DNA of 64,000 nucleotides from the NCBI GenBank assembly GCA_900129675.1, contig FSRD01000001.1, positions 7,615,501 through 7,679,500 on the forward strand, written 5' to 3'. Position numbers and translations under genes: made by a program. The stretch comes from Bradyrhizobium erythrophlei (GTDB lineage Bacteria; Pseudomonadota; Alphaproteobacteria; Rhizobiales; Xanthobacteraceae). The notes under the pieces are model-generated. The model had not been told where the DNA came from, searched no databases, and saw only the letters and a list, made by a program, of their open reading frames with translations. Positions 25,335 through 34,534 of the stretch are shown in pieces (within the stretch, counting starts at the first letter, position 1; every line of letters starts with the position of its first letter).

Positions 25335-25988
25335 ATGTGCAACCTTTACAGCATCACGACGAACCAAGCGGCCATCGCTGCGCTGTTCCGCGTGATGAAC
25401 CGCTATGTCGGCAACCTCGCGCTGATGCCGGGCGTGTTTCCGGATTATCCGGCTCCAGTGATCCGCAACAGCAACACCGGGACCGAGATGACCCTGATGC
25501 GCTGGGGCATGCCGCCACCGCCGCGCACAGGCGGGCCGCCGGTTACCAACATCCGCAACACCTCATCGCCGCACTGGCGCGGCTGGCTCAAGCCGGAGAA
25601 CCGCTGCCTTGTCCCCGCCAACAGCTTTGCCGAGTACGCGCCGGAGCCGAAGAAAAAAGACGTGGTGTGGTTCGCGCTCAACGATGACCGGCCGCTGTTC
25701 GCCTTCGCAGGCATCTGGACGACGTTCAATGGGGATCGCGGCACGAAGTCGAGGCCGGTGCCGGGGCCGCATCAGGTCTATGGTTTTCTCACGACATCGC
25801 CGAACGCGGTGGTCGAGCCGATCCATCCGAAGGCGATGCCTGCGATCCTGACCACCGACGAGGAGCGGGACGTGTGGACGCGCGCACCGTGGGATGAGGC
25901 CAAGGCATTACAACGGCCGCTGCCTGACAATGCGCTCAGGATCGTCATGCGCGGGGCCGACAAAGAGGATCGCGCGGCGGCAGCATGA
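25335..25988 (+). CDS. SRAP domain protein (HMCES/YedK type), intact
   Basis: 217 residues, full length. Active-site residues are visible: Cys2 in MCNLYSITTNQAAIAALFRV, Asn72 in VTNIRNTSSPHW, Glu100 in VPANSFAEYAPEP and His164 in VEPIHPKAMPAILTTDEERD. Family enzymes cut off their initiator Met and bond Cys2 to abasic sites in single-stranded DNA, shielding the lesion. It is the only intact one of five copies in the window. It has no upstream LexA box that I could see, unlike the broken copy at 18482. Confidence 0.93.
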   Translation: MCNLYSITTNQAAIAALFRVMNRYVGNLALMPGVFPDYPAPVIRNSNTGTEMTLMRWGMPPPPRTGGPPVTNIRNTSSPHWRGWLKPENRCLVPANSFAEYAPEPKKKDVVWFALNDDRPLFAFAGIWTTFNGDRGTKSRPVPGPHQVYGFLTTSPNAVVEPIHPKAMPAILTTDEERDVWTRAPWDEAKALQRPLPDNALRIVMRGADKEDRAAAA

Positions 25989-26131
25989 CTGCGATGGCAC
26001 TCGCCGTTATCCTTGACCTCGTCGATCCGGCGGGCTTCGGCGATTGCCTTGGGCGCGCAGTCGCGATATTCCTCCGGCGTGTACCATTCGGCGAAAGCGG
26101 TGCGCGACGGCCGGACGCAAAGCTTGGCAGG

Positions 26132-26407
26132 TCACACGGTCGTCTGCATGGTGACCGGATTTGAAGAATTGAGCGAGGCGGAAAACGCGACGCCGAGCCG
26201 CTTCGAATCCCGCCACACGACTCGGCAACGCAAGGCCAAACCCTCCGATTGGATGCGAAGGTCGAAGTTTTCGGGAATCGCGATCGGATCGATCGCTGTG
26301 ATCATTGCGCCCTTCGCCGTGAGATACCTGACCTTGCAACGCTGCGCCGACCCTTCGAGCACGATTTGCCCGGCCCGCACCCTTCGAGCGCGATGATATT
26401 CTTCCAT
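26132..26407 (-). CDS. PilZ-like domain protein
   Basis: 91 residues from MEEYHRARRVRAGQIV (a longer start at 26515 is in frame). It reads RCKVRYLTAKGAMITAIDPI, then IPENFDLRIQSEGLALRCRV and VWRDSKRLGVAF: the beta-barrel of PilZ, the c-di-GMP receptor fold. The RxxxR element is partly there (R-A-R-R-V-R), but the D/N-x-S-x-x-G motif is T-A-K-G here, so nucleotide binding is doubtful. Single-domain PilZ proteins usually act by partner binding. Confidence 0.75.
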   Translation of the reverse strand: MEEYHRARRVRAGQIVLEGSAQRCKVRYLTAKGAMITAIDPIAIPENFDLRIQSEGLALRCRVVWRDSKRLGVAFSASLNSSNPVTMQTTV

Positions 26408-26983
26408 CTTATAACCCTGACGCTTCGGCCCAAGATCAACCGAAAACAGAGATTTGAGGCGGCGCGAAGGCATCGCGCGCGGATCGGTGATCAAGGCCGC
26501 AGTTATCCCGAACAATGTGGGAGCATCCCAAGCACGCCGTAACGAACGCGGCCTGTGGTCGGAAGCTACGTCGCAATATGGAATTTCAATTTTTCCGGCG
26601 CTGGCCCGATCAATCGCCGCTTGGCATCGTCAGTCGCAAGCGGATGTCCGTGCTGGGTAATGGTGCCGCGCAGCGTCACGATGGCCATGTGCGACGTGCA
26701 TCGATTTGGGGCGGTCATAAATATACTTGAGATGCGACGGCGAACGTCCGCGAAACGTCCGCAGCTCGGACAAGCCGAGCCGCGCGCAGAACGTTTTTCT
26801 GGAAAAATCGGCCATCGTTAGGGCACTAACGTCGCAGCGCCGCCGCGCTCCTGATGCCGTACGGGGTCCTGCTTTCTGGCCCCCACAAATTCGGGTCAAC
26901 CAGCGCGACACGAACGCACAAAGATTAACTCGCTCAGGTTGCGATTGCTTGATACCCTGAGACCGTTCTCTGGGGAGAGAGCT
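26408..26983. other. region between PilZ and FixJ-like genes
   Basis: Only arginine-rich overlapping frames. The sequence near 26785-26808 is A/T-rich (GTTTTTC, GAAAAA) and may hold a promoter for the response regulator, but no clear -35/-10 pair was found. Confidence 0.35.
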
Positions 26984-27673
26984 GTGCAGGGGCGCGTACA
27001 TATTGTCGACGACGATGCTTCCTTCCGGACAGCGATGGAGCGTCGGTTGAAACTCGCCGGTTACGAGGTCGCGACCTATCCTTCAGCGCAGCATTTGCTG
27101 GACCGATTGCCGAGCGAAAGTGTGCCGGGCTGCATCCTCCTCGACGTGCGGATACCGGGACTGAGCGGTCCGGAACTGCAACAGCGCCTCAGCGAACTCG
27201 GTTCGACGCTGCCTATCATATTCCTCACTGGATATCCCGATATTCCGACCACGGTGCAGGCCATCAAGGCGGGTGCAGATGATTTTCTGACCAAGCCTGT
27301 ATCATCGGATGAACTTCTTCAGGCAGTTGAGCGGGCGATTGCGCGTCATGAAGTGACACGTGGCCGCAAGGGCAAGTTGGACATGGTTCGCGCTCGTATC
27401 GCGGCATTGACGCCGCGTGAGCGGCAAGTCTTTGAACTTGTCATTCGCGGCAAAACCAACAAGCAGGTCGCCAACGCCTTGGGCGCGACCGAGCGCACGA
27501 TCAAGGCCCATCGCCACAGGGTGATGGAGAAAATGCAAGTTCGGTCGCTGGTTGAACTTGTTTCCCTTGCCGAGCGAGTTGGCGTCTTGGACAGCGCGTC
27601 CTGCAGCCCAGAGTCGCCGATAGAGCCAGTCAAGAGAGCCGGCAGGTACCCCAACAGCGGAGACGCACTCTAA
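26984..27673 (+). CDS. FixJ/NodW-type response regulator
   Basis: 229 residues from GTG 26984, with GGGGAGAG upstream. The receiver domain has VHIVDDDASFRTAMERRL, GCILLDVRIPGLSGPELQQR (phospho-acceptor Asp), IIFLTGYPDIPTTVQAIKAG and DDFLTKPVSSDELL. The output is a LuxR/NarL HTH: IAALTPRERQVFELVIRGKT, NKQVANALGATERTIKAHRH, RVMEKMQVRSLVELV. Such regulators respond to a partner kinase, but none is adjacent. The IS630 element begins twelve bases past its stop. Confidence 0.9.
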   Translation: MQGRVHIVDDDASFRTAMERRLKLAGYEVATYPSAQHLLDRLPSESVPGCILLDVRIPGLSGPELQQRLSELGSTLPIIFLTGYPDIPTTVQAIKAGADDFLTKPVSSDELLQAVERAIARHEVTRGRKGKLDMVRARIAALTPRERQVFELVIRGKTNKQVANALGATERTIKAHRHRVMEKMQVRSLVELVSLAERVGVLDSASCSPESPIEPVKRAGRYPNSGDAL

Positions 27674-27684
27674 CGCACCAGCTA

Positions 27685-28927
27685 GTCGCCCGATTCATTC
27701 AGATTGCAGGGTAGAGGTGCTTGAGTTTGATACGGGCATTGGGGGTTGAGAATTGCCAATTGGCCTTGGTGTGGTTGGCATTGCGGTCGCGCTCCCATGC
27801 GGCGATTTCCTCGACGAGGGTCTGTTTATCGGCAATCCGACGGTCGAGGCACTGGGACGTGAGGACGCCGAGTTCGGACTCTGCCAGATCAAGCCAACTA
27901 CCGTGCTTTGGAGTGTAGTGCCATTCGAAGCGCTCGACCAGTCGCCTGGCCTCGGCGGCTGGAAACGCTTCGTAGAGTGACCCCTTGCCGTGGATGTTGA
28001 GATTGTCCTGGACCAGTACGACGGTCTTGGCGTTGGCGAAGTAGCGATCGGCCAATTCTTTCAAGACGTGAGCGTAGTCCACGGCGGTATGGCGATCGGT
28101 GACCTTGACGTGGCGCCAGCCTTCGAGCGGTGCAAACATCATGAAGATGTTGGCGGTGCCGTTGCGCTCGTACTCGTAATCGCAGCGGGCCGGGCGTCCC
28201 CGCTTCATCGGGATCGGCAGGCGCGTCTCGGCAAGGAACTGCTTGGAGGTCTCGTCCAGGCACACCAGCGGGTAATCGGGATCGCGTGGCCGCGTGTAGA
28301 CCGCCAGCACATCTTCCATGGCGGCTACGAACGCGCCATTGGCCTTCGGCGGGATGACCCAGCACTGCTGGCGATGGGGCTGGAGAATGTTTTTTTTAGT
28401 GCCCGCCCAATCGTCGAGTCGCTGGCGCGATCGACAATTTGCAGTTCCACGACCTTTTTCTCCAACAGCCGCAAGGTCCAGCGCGCGCGTCCCTTGGGAG
28501 GTTTGGAACAAGCCAGTGCAATCAATTTGGCTTCTTTCTCGCCGTCAAAAATCCGTGCAACCGCCGGTGTCGCCCGTGGCTTGCGGCTCAACACAGCCTC
28601 GAAGCCTTCTTCCACCAGTTGCTTCCGGACCCGGTAAACCATCGAGGCGCTGGTCTCCAGCGCCTTGATAATCCGGTTGTCACTCCAGCCTTCACCCGCT
28701 TCCGACACATCGGCCTTCAACAATATCCGCGCCTTCAGCAGCCGCTGCGCCGCGCTCTTGCCTTTGCGTATCAGCGCTTCGAGTTGCTCACGTTCCTCAC
28801 CGCTCAGCCGCACAACATACTTCTTTACCGAAATGTCCTTCGCAGCCATGATTGCCTCCGCCGCATCCGATGCGACCAAAGCGAATCACAAAATTCATGT
28901 CCTTGCAAATTGATTGAAGCGGGCGAC
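27685..28927 (-). mobile_element. IS630-family insertion sequence, complete, TA target
   Basis: The ends are near-perfect inverted repeats: GTCGCCCGATTCATTCAG at 27685 and GTCGCCCGCTTCAATCAA read inward from 28927. The dinucleotide TA flanks both sides (27683-27684 and 28928-28929), the expected duplication for this family. Length is 1243 bp. Confidence 0.88.
27699..28849 (-). CDS. IS630 transposase, two frames joined by programmed frameshifting
   Basis: Frame A starts MAAKDISVKKYVVRLSGEER (ATG at 28847-28849) and gives the HTH part (WSDNRIIKALETSASMVYRV, FEAVLSRKP). Frame B covers the DDE core: LVCLDETSKQFLAETRLPIP (Asp), VVLVQDNLNIHGKGSLYEAF (Asp) and SWLDLAESELGVLTSQ (Glu). The frames meet at a run of eight adenines (complement of 28390-28397), the slippery site used for -1 frameshifting in this family. 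The two-frame layout is normal biology here, not decay. Confidence 0.9.
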
Positions 28928-29054
28928 TAGTCTGCCACGCGATCTGCGGGCCTAGTGTGTCACCCGATGTCAGCAGCTCATACGTTCTCACACTTTTGTT
29001 GTGTGCGCAGGTGAGAAGATGCCAGGCAAATCCGACACTATGTGGTGTTGGATC

Positions 29055-29072
29055 GGCTGCCACGTGGCAGCC
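29055..29072. repeat. 18-bp perfect palindrome
   Basis: GGCTGCCACGTGGCAGCC, with no loop, in the short intergenic segment next to the IS630 end. A symmetrical protein-binding site is the simplest reading. Confidence 0.55.
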
Positions 29073-29166
29073 ACCGCTCGCCTCTCCAGATGGGCAAGAG
29101 GCATCTTAGTCACGTGGCTGAGAAGGGCGACAACGCTGCGCGGTGCGCCTCGCTCTTTGCGACGCA

Positions 29167-29358
29167 TCAGCAGCGTTGGTCCGGGGCTGCATTTGGCCAC
29201 TGCGGCTGATTGCTTCGCGAATGCGCCGCCAGAGCTTTTCGCCCTTCCCGCTCAATGATTTCCACTGCCGCTTCGACTAACCGCTCGTCGCGATCATCGA
29301 GAGATTTGTCCGTCGTCCATACATACAGGTAGATCGCTAAAGCGTCCTGGAGAGTCAT
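29167..29358 (-). CDS. small hypothetical protein
   Basis: 63 residues from MTLQDALAIYLYVWTTDKSL, with GGAGG upstream of the ATG at 29356-29358, so the longer frame to 29406 is not the start. It then has DDRDERLVEAAVEIIEREGR. A small helical protein with an acidic middle; it resembles unnamed rhizobial proteins. No function visible. Confidence 0.6.
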   Translation of the reverse strand: MTLQDALAIYLYVWTTDKSLDDRDERLVEAAVEIIEREGRKALAAHSRSNQPQWPNAAPDQRC

Positions 29359-29625
29359 GGCAGGCCTCCGTCTAGGATGATCCTGCTTTGCGTGGGACCC
29401 ACGCAATCAGACTGGAATTTTAAATCAACCTTAAGGTGCACGTCAAGTTTGAGGCGCACGGTTGAGTCTTTTTCAATTGCAACCATGGATACAAAAAGTC
29501 GGCGCCGGAGGCCGCGCCGCCATGGACGCGATCAAGCCGAAACCGTGAGCCTTGCGCCTGCCGGGCACTCAACCTGGGAGAAATCCGGCTCTAACATGCA
29601 GCCAGTCCGGGGTCACAATGTGACA
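29359..29625. other. intergenic region, nothing recognised
   Basis: No coding frame with support. The part after 29600 belongs to the phasin control region. Confidence 0.35.
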
Positions 29626-29647
29626 TTGCAATGAAATTGCGTTGCAA
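29626..29647. promoter_or_regulatory. TTGCAA repeat upstream of the phasin gene
   Basis: TTGCAA (29626-29631), ATTGC (29636-29640) and TTGCAA (29642-29647) are phased within 22 bases. TGC-rich repeats of this kind are bound by PhaR, the repressor of PHA-granule genes, in related bacteria. Binding here is inferred. Confidence 0.45.
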
Positions 29648-29808
29648 CATAAAACTGACACGATACGGGTGTCTACTTGTCTCGCCCAGGGACAAGGGCA
29701 TTTCCGTGAACTTAGGCAGCGTGATCCAATTCGGCGTTTTCTGGCCTTTGCTGCCGGCGACGTTCGCAATGGGGTCGCATCGTTTCACCCGTTGCGAAGG
29801 ATGCACTA

Positions 29809-30243
29809 ATGACCAGTTCGACCGATCGGTTCTCTGCTTCCATTACCCCATTTGAAGTTCCCGAGCAAATGCGCGCCTTTGCGGAAAAGGGCGTTTCGCA
29901 GGCCCGTGACAACTACGCCAAGTTCAAGGACGCTGCCGAGACCCATAACGGCACCATGGAAGCGGTGTTCACGACCGCGAGCAAGGGCGCCAGCGAATAT
30001 ACCGCAAAGCTGATGGAGTTCCTCAAGGCGAACACCACCTCGACGCTTGACTTCGCCCAAGAGCTGTTCGGGGTGAAGACCCCCGCCGAGGCGATGGAGC
30101 TGTGGACCTCGCATAGCCGCAAGAGTTTCGAGACGTTCAGCGCCCAGGCCAAGGAGCTCGCCGAGCTCGGCCAGAAGGTCGCGACCGAGACCGTCGAGCC
30201 GATCAAGACCAGCGCGTCGAAATACTACAAGCTCGCCGCCTGA
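29809..30243 (+). CDS. phasin family protein
   Basis: 144 residues with GAAGGA before the ATG. It reads FEVPEQMRAFAEKGVSQARD, AVFTTASKGASEYTAKLMEF, LDFAQELFGVKTPAEAMELW, THSRKSFETFSAQAKELAEL and ATETVEPIKTSASKYYKLAA. This is the alphaproteobacterial phasin-2 pattern: an all-helical, amphipathic coat protein of polyhydroxyalkanoate granules. A clear terminator follows. TTGCAA repeats upstream suggest PhaR control. Confidence 0.9.
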   Translation: MTSSTDRFSASITPFEVPEQMRAFAEKGVSQARDNYAKFKDAAETHNGTMEAVFTTASKGASEYTAKLMEFLKANTTSTLDFAQELFGVKTPAEAMELWTSHSRKSFETFSAQAKELAELGQKVATETVEPIKTSASKYYKLAA

Positions 30244-30267
30244 TCGACCGGCCGCCCCATTGTTGCG

Positions 30268-30300
30268 AGGCCCGGGCCGCTCGCCCCCGGGCCTTTCGTT
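30268..30300 (+). terminator. phasin terminator
   Basis: AGGCCCGGG (30268-30276) and CCCGGGCCT (30286-30294), then TTCGTTT. Confidence 0.75.
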
Positions 30301-30336
30301 TGAATAGACCTCTGCCGTCGTCCCGGCGAACGCCAG

Positions 30337-30840
30337 ATGCCTGGCGTCTTTCCGGATTATCCGGCGCCTGTCGTCCGCAACGCCGACACCGAACGGGAGA
30401 TGCTCCTGATGCGGTGGGGCATGCCGCCACCGCCACGCGCAGGCGGGTCGCCAGTCACCAATATCCGTAACACGTCGTCGCCGCACTGGCGCGGATGGCT
30501 AAAGCCGGAGTGCCGGTGCTTCGTGCCGGCGAACAGCTTCGCTGAGTACGCGCCGGAGCCGACCCCGGAGACCAAAAAGAAAGACGCGGTGTGGTTCGCG
30601 CTCAATGAGGATCGGCCGCTGTTCGCGTTCGCTGGCATCTGGACCGAGTTCAGGGGCGATCGTGGCACCAAATCAAAACCGATCCCCGGCCCTCACCTCG
30701 TCTACCGCTTCCTGACCACGTCGCCGAACGCGGTCGTCGAGCCTATCAACCAGAAGGCAATGCCGGTGATGCGCAAGCCGGGCTGCCGGAGGGATGAGCG
30801 CGGCCCATCGGCTCGCCGCGATCCTCGCCGTAGGAGATAG
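30337..30840 (+). pseudogene. SRAP gene relic, N-terminus missing and active-site His changed
   Basis: The sequence picks up at MPGVFPDYPAPVVRNADTER, exactly where residue 31 of the intact copy would be, so the catalytic Cys2 is absent. VTNIRNTSSPHW and FVPANSFAEYAPEP remain, but the His motif reads VEPINQKAMPV (His to Asn). The family is left soon after and the frame ends in arginine-rich sequence. Compared with the gene at 25335 it has also gained a PETKKK segment. Not functional as an SRAP. Confidence 0.85.
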
Positions 30841-30989
30841 CGTTTTCCAGGCATGCCAGCCTCTAACACAAGCGAGGCCTTGAGCATTCGGCCATACGCC
30901 CGATTACCCGCCGGGCCACCTATATCCGACGCGCGTCATGCAGCTGGCGTAGACGTCGAGGGATATCCGCTTTGCTCCTGACCAGCGGA
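30841..30989. other. short region without recognised features
   Basis: Joins the SRAP relic to the intron remnant. No supported frame. Confidence 0.3.
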
Positions 30990-31407
30990 TTCAAACGAGA
31001 CTCGGGCGCATCACGGCGGCGCCGCCCTTTGCATTGAAGCCAGCTCGGATACGGCTGCTCGCCTTCCCGACACGGACCAGTGCTACACGCATGTGGCGCT
31101 GGCCGACCATGAGATCTCCCGGTTCCCGAGCAAAGAGCGTGCGCACATGCCAGTGTCTAAGACCACGCCGGGCCGTCTGGGCGCTCGCGTTATCGCGCCC
31201 ATCCGTGTTGCCTTCCGTCACCGGAACGACGTCGGCACCCAGGATGAGGGTACTTTCGCGGCTCAATGGCTGGCCTATGCGCTCCCCTGTCAACGCTTCG
31301 CCAATACCCTCACGGGTACTGGCGCATGACTCGGGGTCGATGCGGTTCGCTACTCCTTCATCGTGATGGACTTGCACCATCTACTCCTTGCCGGTCTCCC
31401 GGCGCAC
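30990..31407 (-). mobile_element. group II intron remnant (5' ribozyme part, no reverse transcriptase)
   Basis: On the minus strand the sequence starts GTGCGCCGGGAGACCGGC at 31407, the GUGYG start of group II introns. It continues GGTGCAAGTCCATCAC and GTAGCGAACCGCATCGACC, which I recall as the domain I leader of rhizobial introns. The frame it contains (VHHDEGVANRIDPESCAS and so on) is the translation often seen when such leaders are called as genes. The reverse transcriptase and domains V/VI are absent. The intron sits in the repeat shared with 61.6 kb. Confidence 0.65.
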
Positions 31408-31420
31408 TCCGGTCTACCCC

Positions 31421-31480
31421 GAACAACGGACATCGTCAGACCGGCCCGGCATGTCTCAAAAGTGCCAACAGCGGACGAGG
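31421..31480. repeat. 60-bp dispersed repeat, copy 1
   Basis: Shares AACAACGGACAT, a CGGC-ATGTC core and GTGCCAACAGC(G/C)GAC with 61563-61620, and part of it (GTGCCAACAACGGACAT) with 59612. All three copies flank the two cyclase-TPR genes. Confidence 0.6.
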
Positions 31481-31534
31481 CTCGCCTACTGTCGTACTGA
31501 TGTCGAGACACCCAAAAACGTATCCGGCGCGTGA

Positions 31535-33325
31535 CTATTCCGGCAATCCTGCGCGTCGCAGGCCTTCCGCGTATCTAGCAAGATCGTCGGGGCGGCGCAG
31601 CGGTACGTGATCGGTCAATCTGGACACTCTGAACGCTGGATCGATTTCCAGCATTCGCTTCGCCGCTTTCTGGGCTCGCTCCAGTTGACCGGAATTTCCG
31701 GCGCTGGTCGCGATAATTCTGATGGCGGGCAAGAAGTTCGGATCTTCCCGCGAGGCTTTCTCAGCCCACAAGACCGACTCGTCATATCGGCCGGCAACAA
31801 AATGGGCGAGCGCCGTGGCCGTCTGCATCGAGTAGAGGCTGGGGTCGAGGGGGCTCAGCCGCATGGCCTGAGCCAAATGCTCGATCGCCGTTTCCGCCTC
31901 TCCGCGGAATGCCTTGAGCAGGCCGCCGAATTGCCACGCGGAGGAGAGATGCGGATTGAGCGCAAGCGCCCGTTCGATCAGGTCAGCGCCTTCCTCCGGT
32001 TCGAACACTACCCGCGCGAGAGCGTACCCGGCCCGTGACAGAACTGCCGCGTCGTCTCTCCCCAGTTCCGCGGCCCGCCGGGCCAGCTTGGCGGTCTCGG
32101 CCGATTCCTTTGCAACATCGGCCATCCAGCCGTTTGCTTTTCGTAAGGTAAAGCACCGCGCCACCATCGCATGTGCCAGCGCAAAATTGGCGTCGATCTC
32201 GATGGCTTTGTAGAAGAGCCGAAGCGCTTCCTCGTTCTCGTCCTTGGTTGCGCCTTCGACGACCGCCAGCCCGCGAAGATAGTAATCATAGGCATCCAGC
32301 TTTTCGGTCGGCTTTCGTTTGGAGCGTTCGATCTCGGCCTGGTCGAGCTTGGGTGCAATCGCGGCAACCACGCTCATGGTGATCCTGTCCTGAAGATTGA
32401 ACACATCTTCAAGCGATCCGTCGAACTTGTCGGCCCACAGATGCGCGCCGCTCGCGGCATCGATCAACTGCCCGGTTATCCTGACCCTTCCTCCCGCCTT
32501 GCGGATGCTGCCTTCGAGCACATAACGAACGCCCAGCTCCTGGCCGACCTTCTTGATGTCGACCGCTTTGCCCTTGAAGGTGAAGCTCGAGTTGCGCGCG
32601 ATGACGAACAGCGACTTGAAACGCGACAGAGCAGTGATGATGTCCTCGACGATTCCGTCCGCGAAATATTCCTGCTCCGGATCGCCGCTCATGTTCTGAA
32701 ACGGCAGGACGGCGATGGAGGGTCTGTCCGGGAGCGGTAGCGGGCTGTTGCTGCTGGGCGCTGCCGCGAAACTCGCTGTGTCCGCTGTCGCCGCGCCCTT
32801 CGAGGTGACGGCATAAGCCCTGACCGGTTCCTCGATGTTCTTGACCTGTTGGGCGCCAAGGTCGGTGAACGCCAGGGGTAGAATTTTTCTGACCTGATCG
32901 TAGGCAACGCTGGAGATGCAGGTGCCGCCGGCGCTGGCGAGAGCTTGCAGCCGCGCGGCGATGTTGACGCCATCGCCAAAGAGGTCACCTCCTTTGACCA
33001 TGACATCGCCGACATGGATTCCGATCCGGAAATTGATGTGACGCTCAGGTGACAGGCCGGCATTGGCTCCGGCCAGAGCCGCCTGCGCCTCGACCGCACA
33101 TTGGACGGCGTCGACGGCGCTGCTGAACTCGGCCAGCACGCTGTCGCCTGCGGTGTTGGCGATCCGGCCGCGATGGGAAGCAATCAACTCGTCGAGAATG
33201 GCGCGCCGCTCTGTCAAATCCCTGAGGGTGCCGACCTCGTCAGCCCCCATCAGGCGGCTATATCCCTCGACATCAGCCGCAAAAATCGCGACCAGCCTGC
33301 GCTCTGCGTCGATAGGTTTGGCCAA
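31535..33325 (-). CDS. class III adenylate/guanylate cyclase with TolB/FlgO-like and TPR domains
   Basis: 596 residues from TTG 33325 (GGGGAG upstream); a longer frame reaches 33424. Residues 1-180 are the cyclase (RRLVAIFAADVEGYSRLMGA with a metal Asp, NTAGDSVLAEFSSAVDAVQC, RIGIHVGDVMVKGGDLFGDG, VNIAARLQALASAGGTCISS). Then PSIAVLPFQNMSGDPEQEYF, FVIARNSSFTFKGKAVDI and GAHLWADKFDG form the TolB/FlgO-like middle. The C-terminal third is TPR repeats. Soluble by sequence. A close relative of this layout is at 59655-61436, so the window holds two. Confidence 0.9.
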   Translation of the reverse strand: MAKPIDAERRLVAIFAADVEGYSRLMGADEVGTLRDLTERRAILDELIASHRGRIANTAGDSVLAEFSSAVDAVQCAVEAQAALAGANAGLSPERHINFRIGIHVGDVMVKGGDLFGDGVNIAARLQALASAGGTCISSVAYDQVRKILPLAFTDLGAQQVKNIEEPVRAYAVTSKGAATADTASFAAAPSSNSPLPLPDRPSIAVLPFQNMSGDPEQEYFADGIVEDIITALSRFKSLFVIARNSSFTFKGKAVDIKKVGQELGVRYVLEGSIRKAGGRVRITGQLIDAASGAHLWADKFDGSLEDVFNLQDRITMSVVAAIAPKLDQAEIERSKRKPTEKLDAYDYYLRGLAVVEGATKDENEEALRLFYKAIEIDANFALAHAMVARCFTLRKANGWMADVAKESAETAKLARRAAELGRDDAAVLSRAGYALARVVFEPEEGADLIERALALNPHLSSAWQFGGLLKAFRGEAETAIEHLAQAMRLSPLDPSLYSMQTATALAHFVAGRYDESVLWAEKASREDPNFLPAIRIIATSAGNSGQLERAQKAAKRMLEIDPAFRVSRLTDHVPLRRPDDLARYAEGLRRAGLPE

Positions 33326-33645
33326 GATACGCTCCCCTGTTCCGGCTCGCAGCCTATCGCGGGATGAAGTGTCAGGACACTTCAAACATTGAGGTGACGC
33401 CGGGATGACAGGCAAGGCCGCCATGTCCGAGATGGATCAATCGCGTCGCTTTGACAGAGTGCCGGTCACTTCCGCTTATCCCCAATGAACGAACCCGCTT
33501 TGCGGGAGCGCGCTGCGCGCGGAGCGGAGCCAGTGGCACCGATGGAGTGACGAGGTGAGGTAAGCGGGAGACGGTGACAAGCCGGGCGTCCTGTCTTGAG
33601 AATCGAGGGGTCAATCAACCTCCACCTCAAGACAGGAGCACCCCG

Positions 33646-34522
33646 ATGAGTGATAAACCCATCAGCCCGCTGCGCCGGCGCATGATCGAAGACATGACGG
33701 TGCGCAACTTCGTCGAGAAGACGCACAACGACTATATCCGGCACGTCAGGACATTTACAGCCTTTCTCGGCCGCGCGCCGGATACGGCCGCGCCTGAGGA
33801 TCTTCGCCTTTTCCAGCTGCATCAGACGCAGATCGGGGTGCGTGCGCCGAGCATCAATGGCTCGGTTGCGGCGCTGCGTTTCTTCTTCACCGTGACGCTC
33901 GACCGCCCCCGAGATGGCAAGGCACCTCACTTTCGTGCGGGAGCCGCGCAGGATCCCGGTGGTCTTGAGCCTGGAGGAGATCGCACGGCTGCTGGAGGCG
34001 GCCCCTGGGCCGAAGTACAAGGCCGCGCTGAGCGCCGCCTATGGCGCCGGACTGCGGGTCTCCGAAGTCGTGGCGCTGAAGGTGTCGGACATCGATTCCG
34101 AGCGCATGCTGCTGCGCATCGAGCAGGGCAAGGGGCGCAAGGATCGCTTTGCAATGCTTTCCCCGCGGCTGTTGGAGTTTCTGCGCGATTGGTATCGCAT
34201 CGCCCGGCCCGCGGTCTGGCTGTTCCCGGGCCGTGATCCGCTGCTGCCGCTGACGACGCGGCAATTCAATCGCGCCGTTCATGCCGCTGCCGACAGGGCG
34301 GTGATCAAGAAGCGAGTGACGCCTCACACATTGCGCCACAGCTTTGCCACCCACCTGCTCGAAGAGAAAACCGATGTGCGTTTGATCCAGGTTTTGCTCG
34401 GACATGCCAGGCTCGATACGACCGCGCTCTATGCGCAGGTGGCCACCAACGTGATCCGCGCGGTCATGAGCCCGTTGGATCGGCTCACGCCGCTGACATC
34501 GGAGAAGAAGCCGCCGGCATAA
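33646..34522 (+). pseudogene. IS91-associated tyrosine recombinase, frameshifted
   Basis: ATG 33646 gives MSDKPISPLRRRMIEDMTVR, NFVEKTHNDYIRHVRTFTAF and VAALRFFFTVTLDRP, the SAM-like core-binding domain. The frame shifts in a run of five Cs near 33906. The second frame has RHLTFVREPRRIPVVLSLEE, GAGLRVSEVVALKVSDID (catalytic Arg), VTPHTLRHSFATHLLEEKTD (His-x-x-Arg) and LLGHARLDTTALYAQVA (His and Tyr). One C fewer restores a normal 290-residue enzyme. Confidence 0.8.
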
Positions 34523-34534
34523 GCCACGCCGATC

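Noticed and set aside
28390..28397. frame break in IS630 as decay
   Set aside because: The run of eight adenines is the expected programmed-frameshift site of IS630, and both ends of the element are intact.
30991..31380. 129-residue protein gene
   Set aside because: It is the translated leader of a group II intron.
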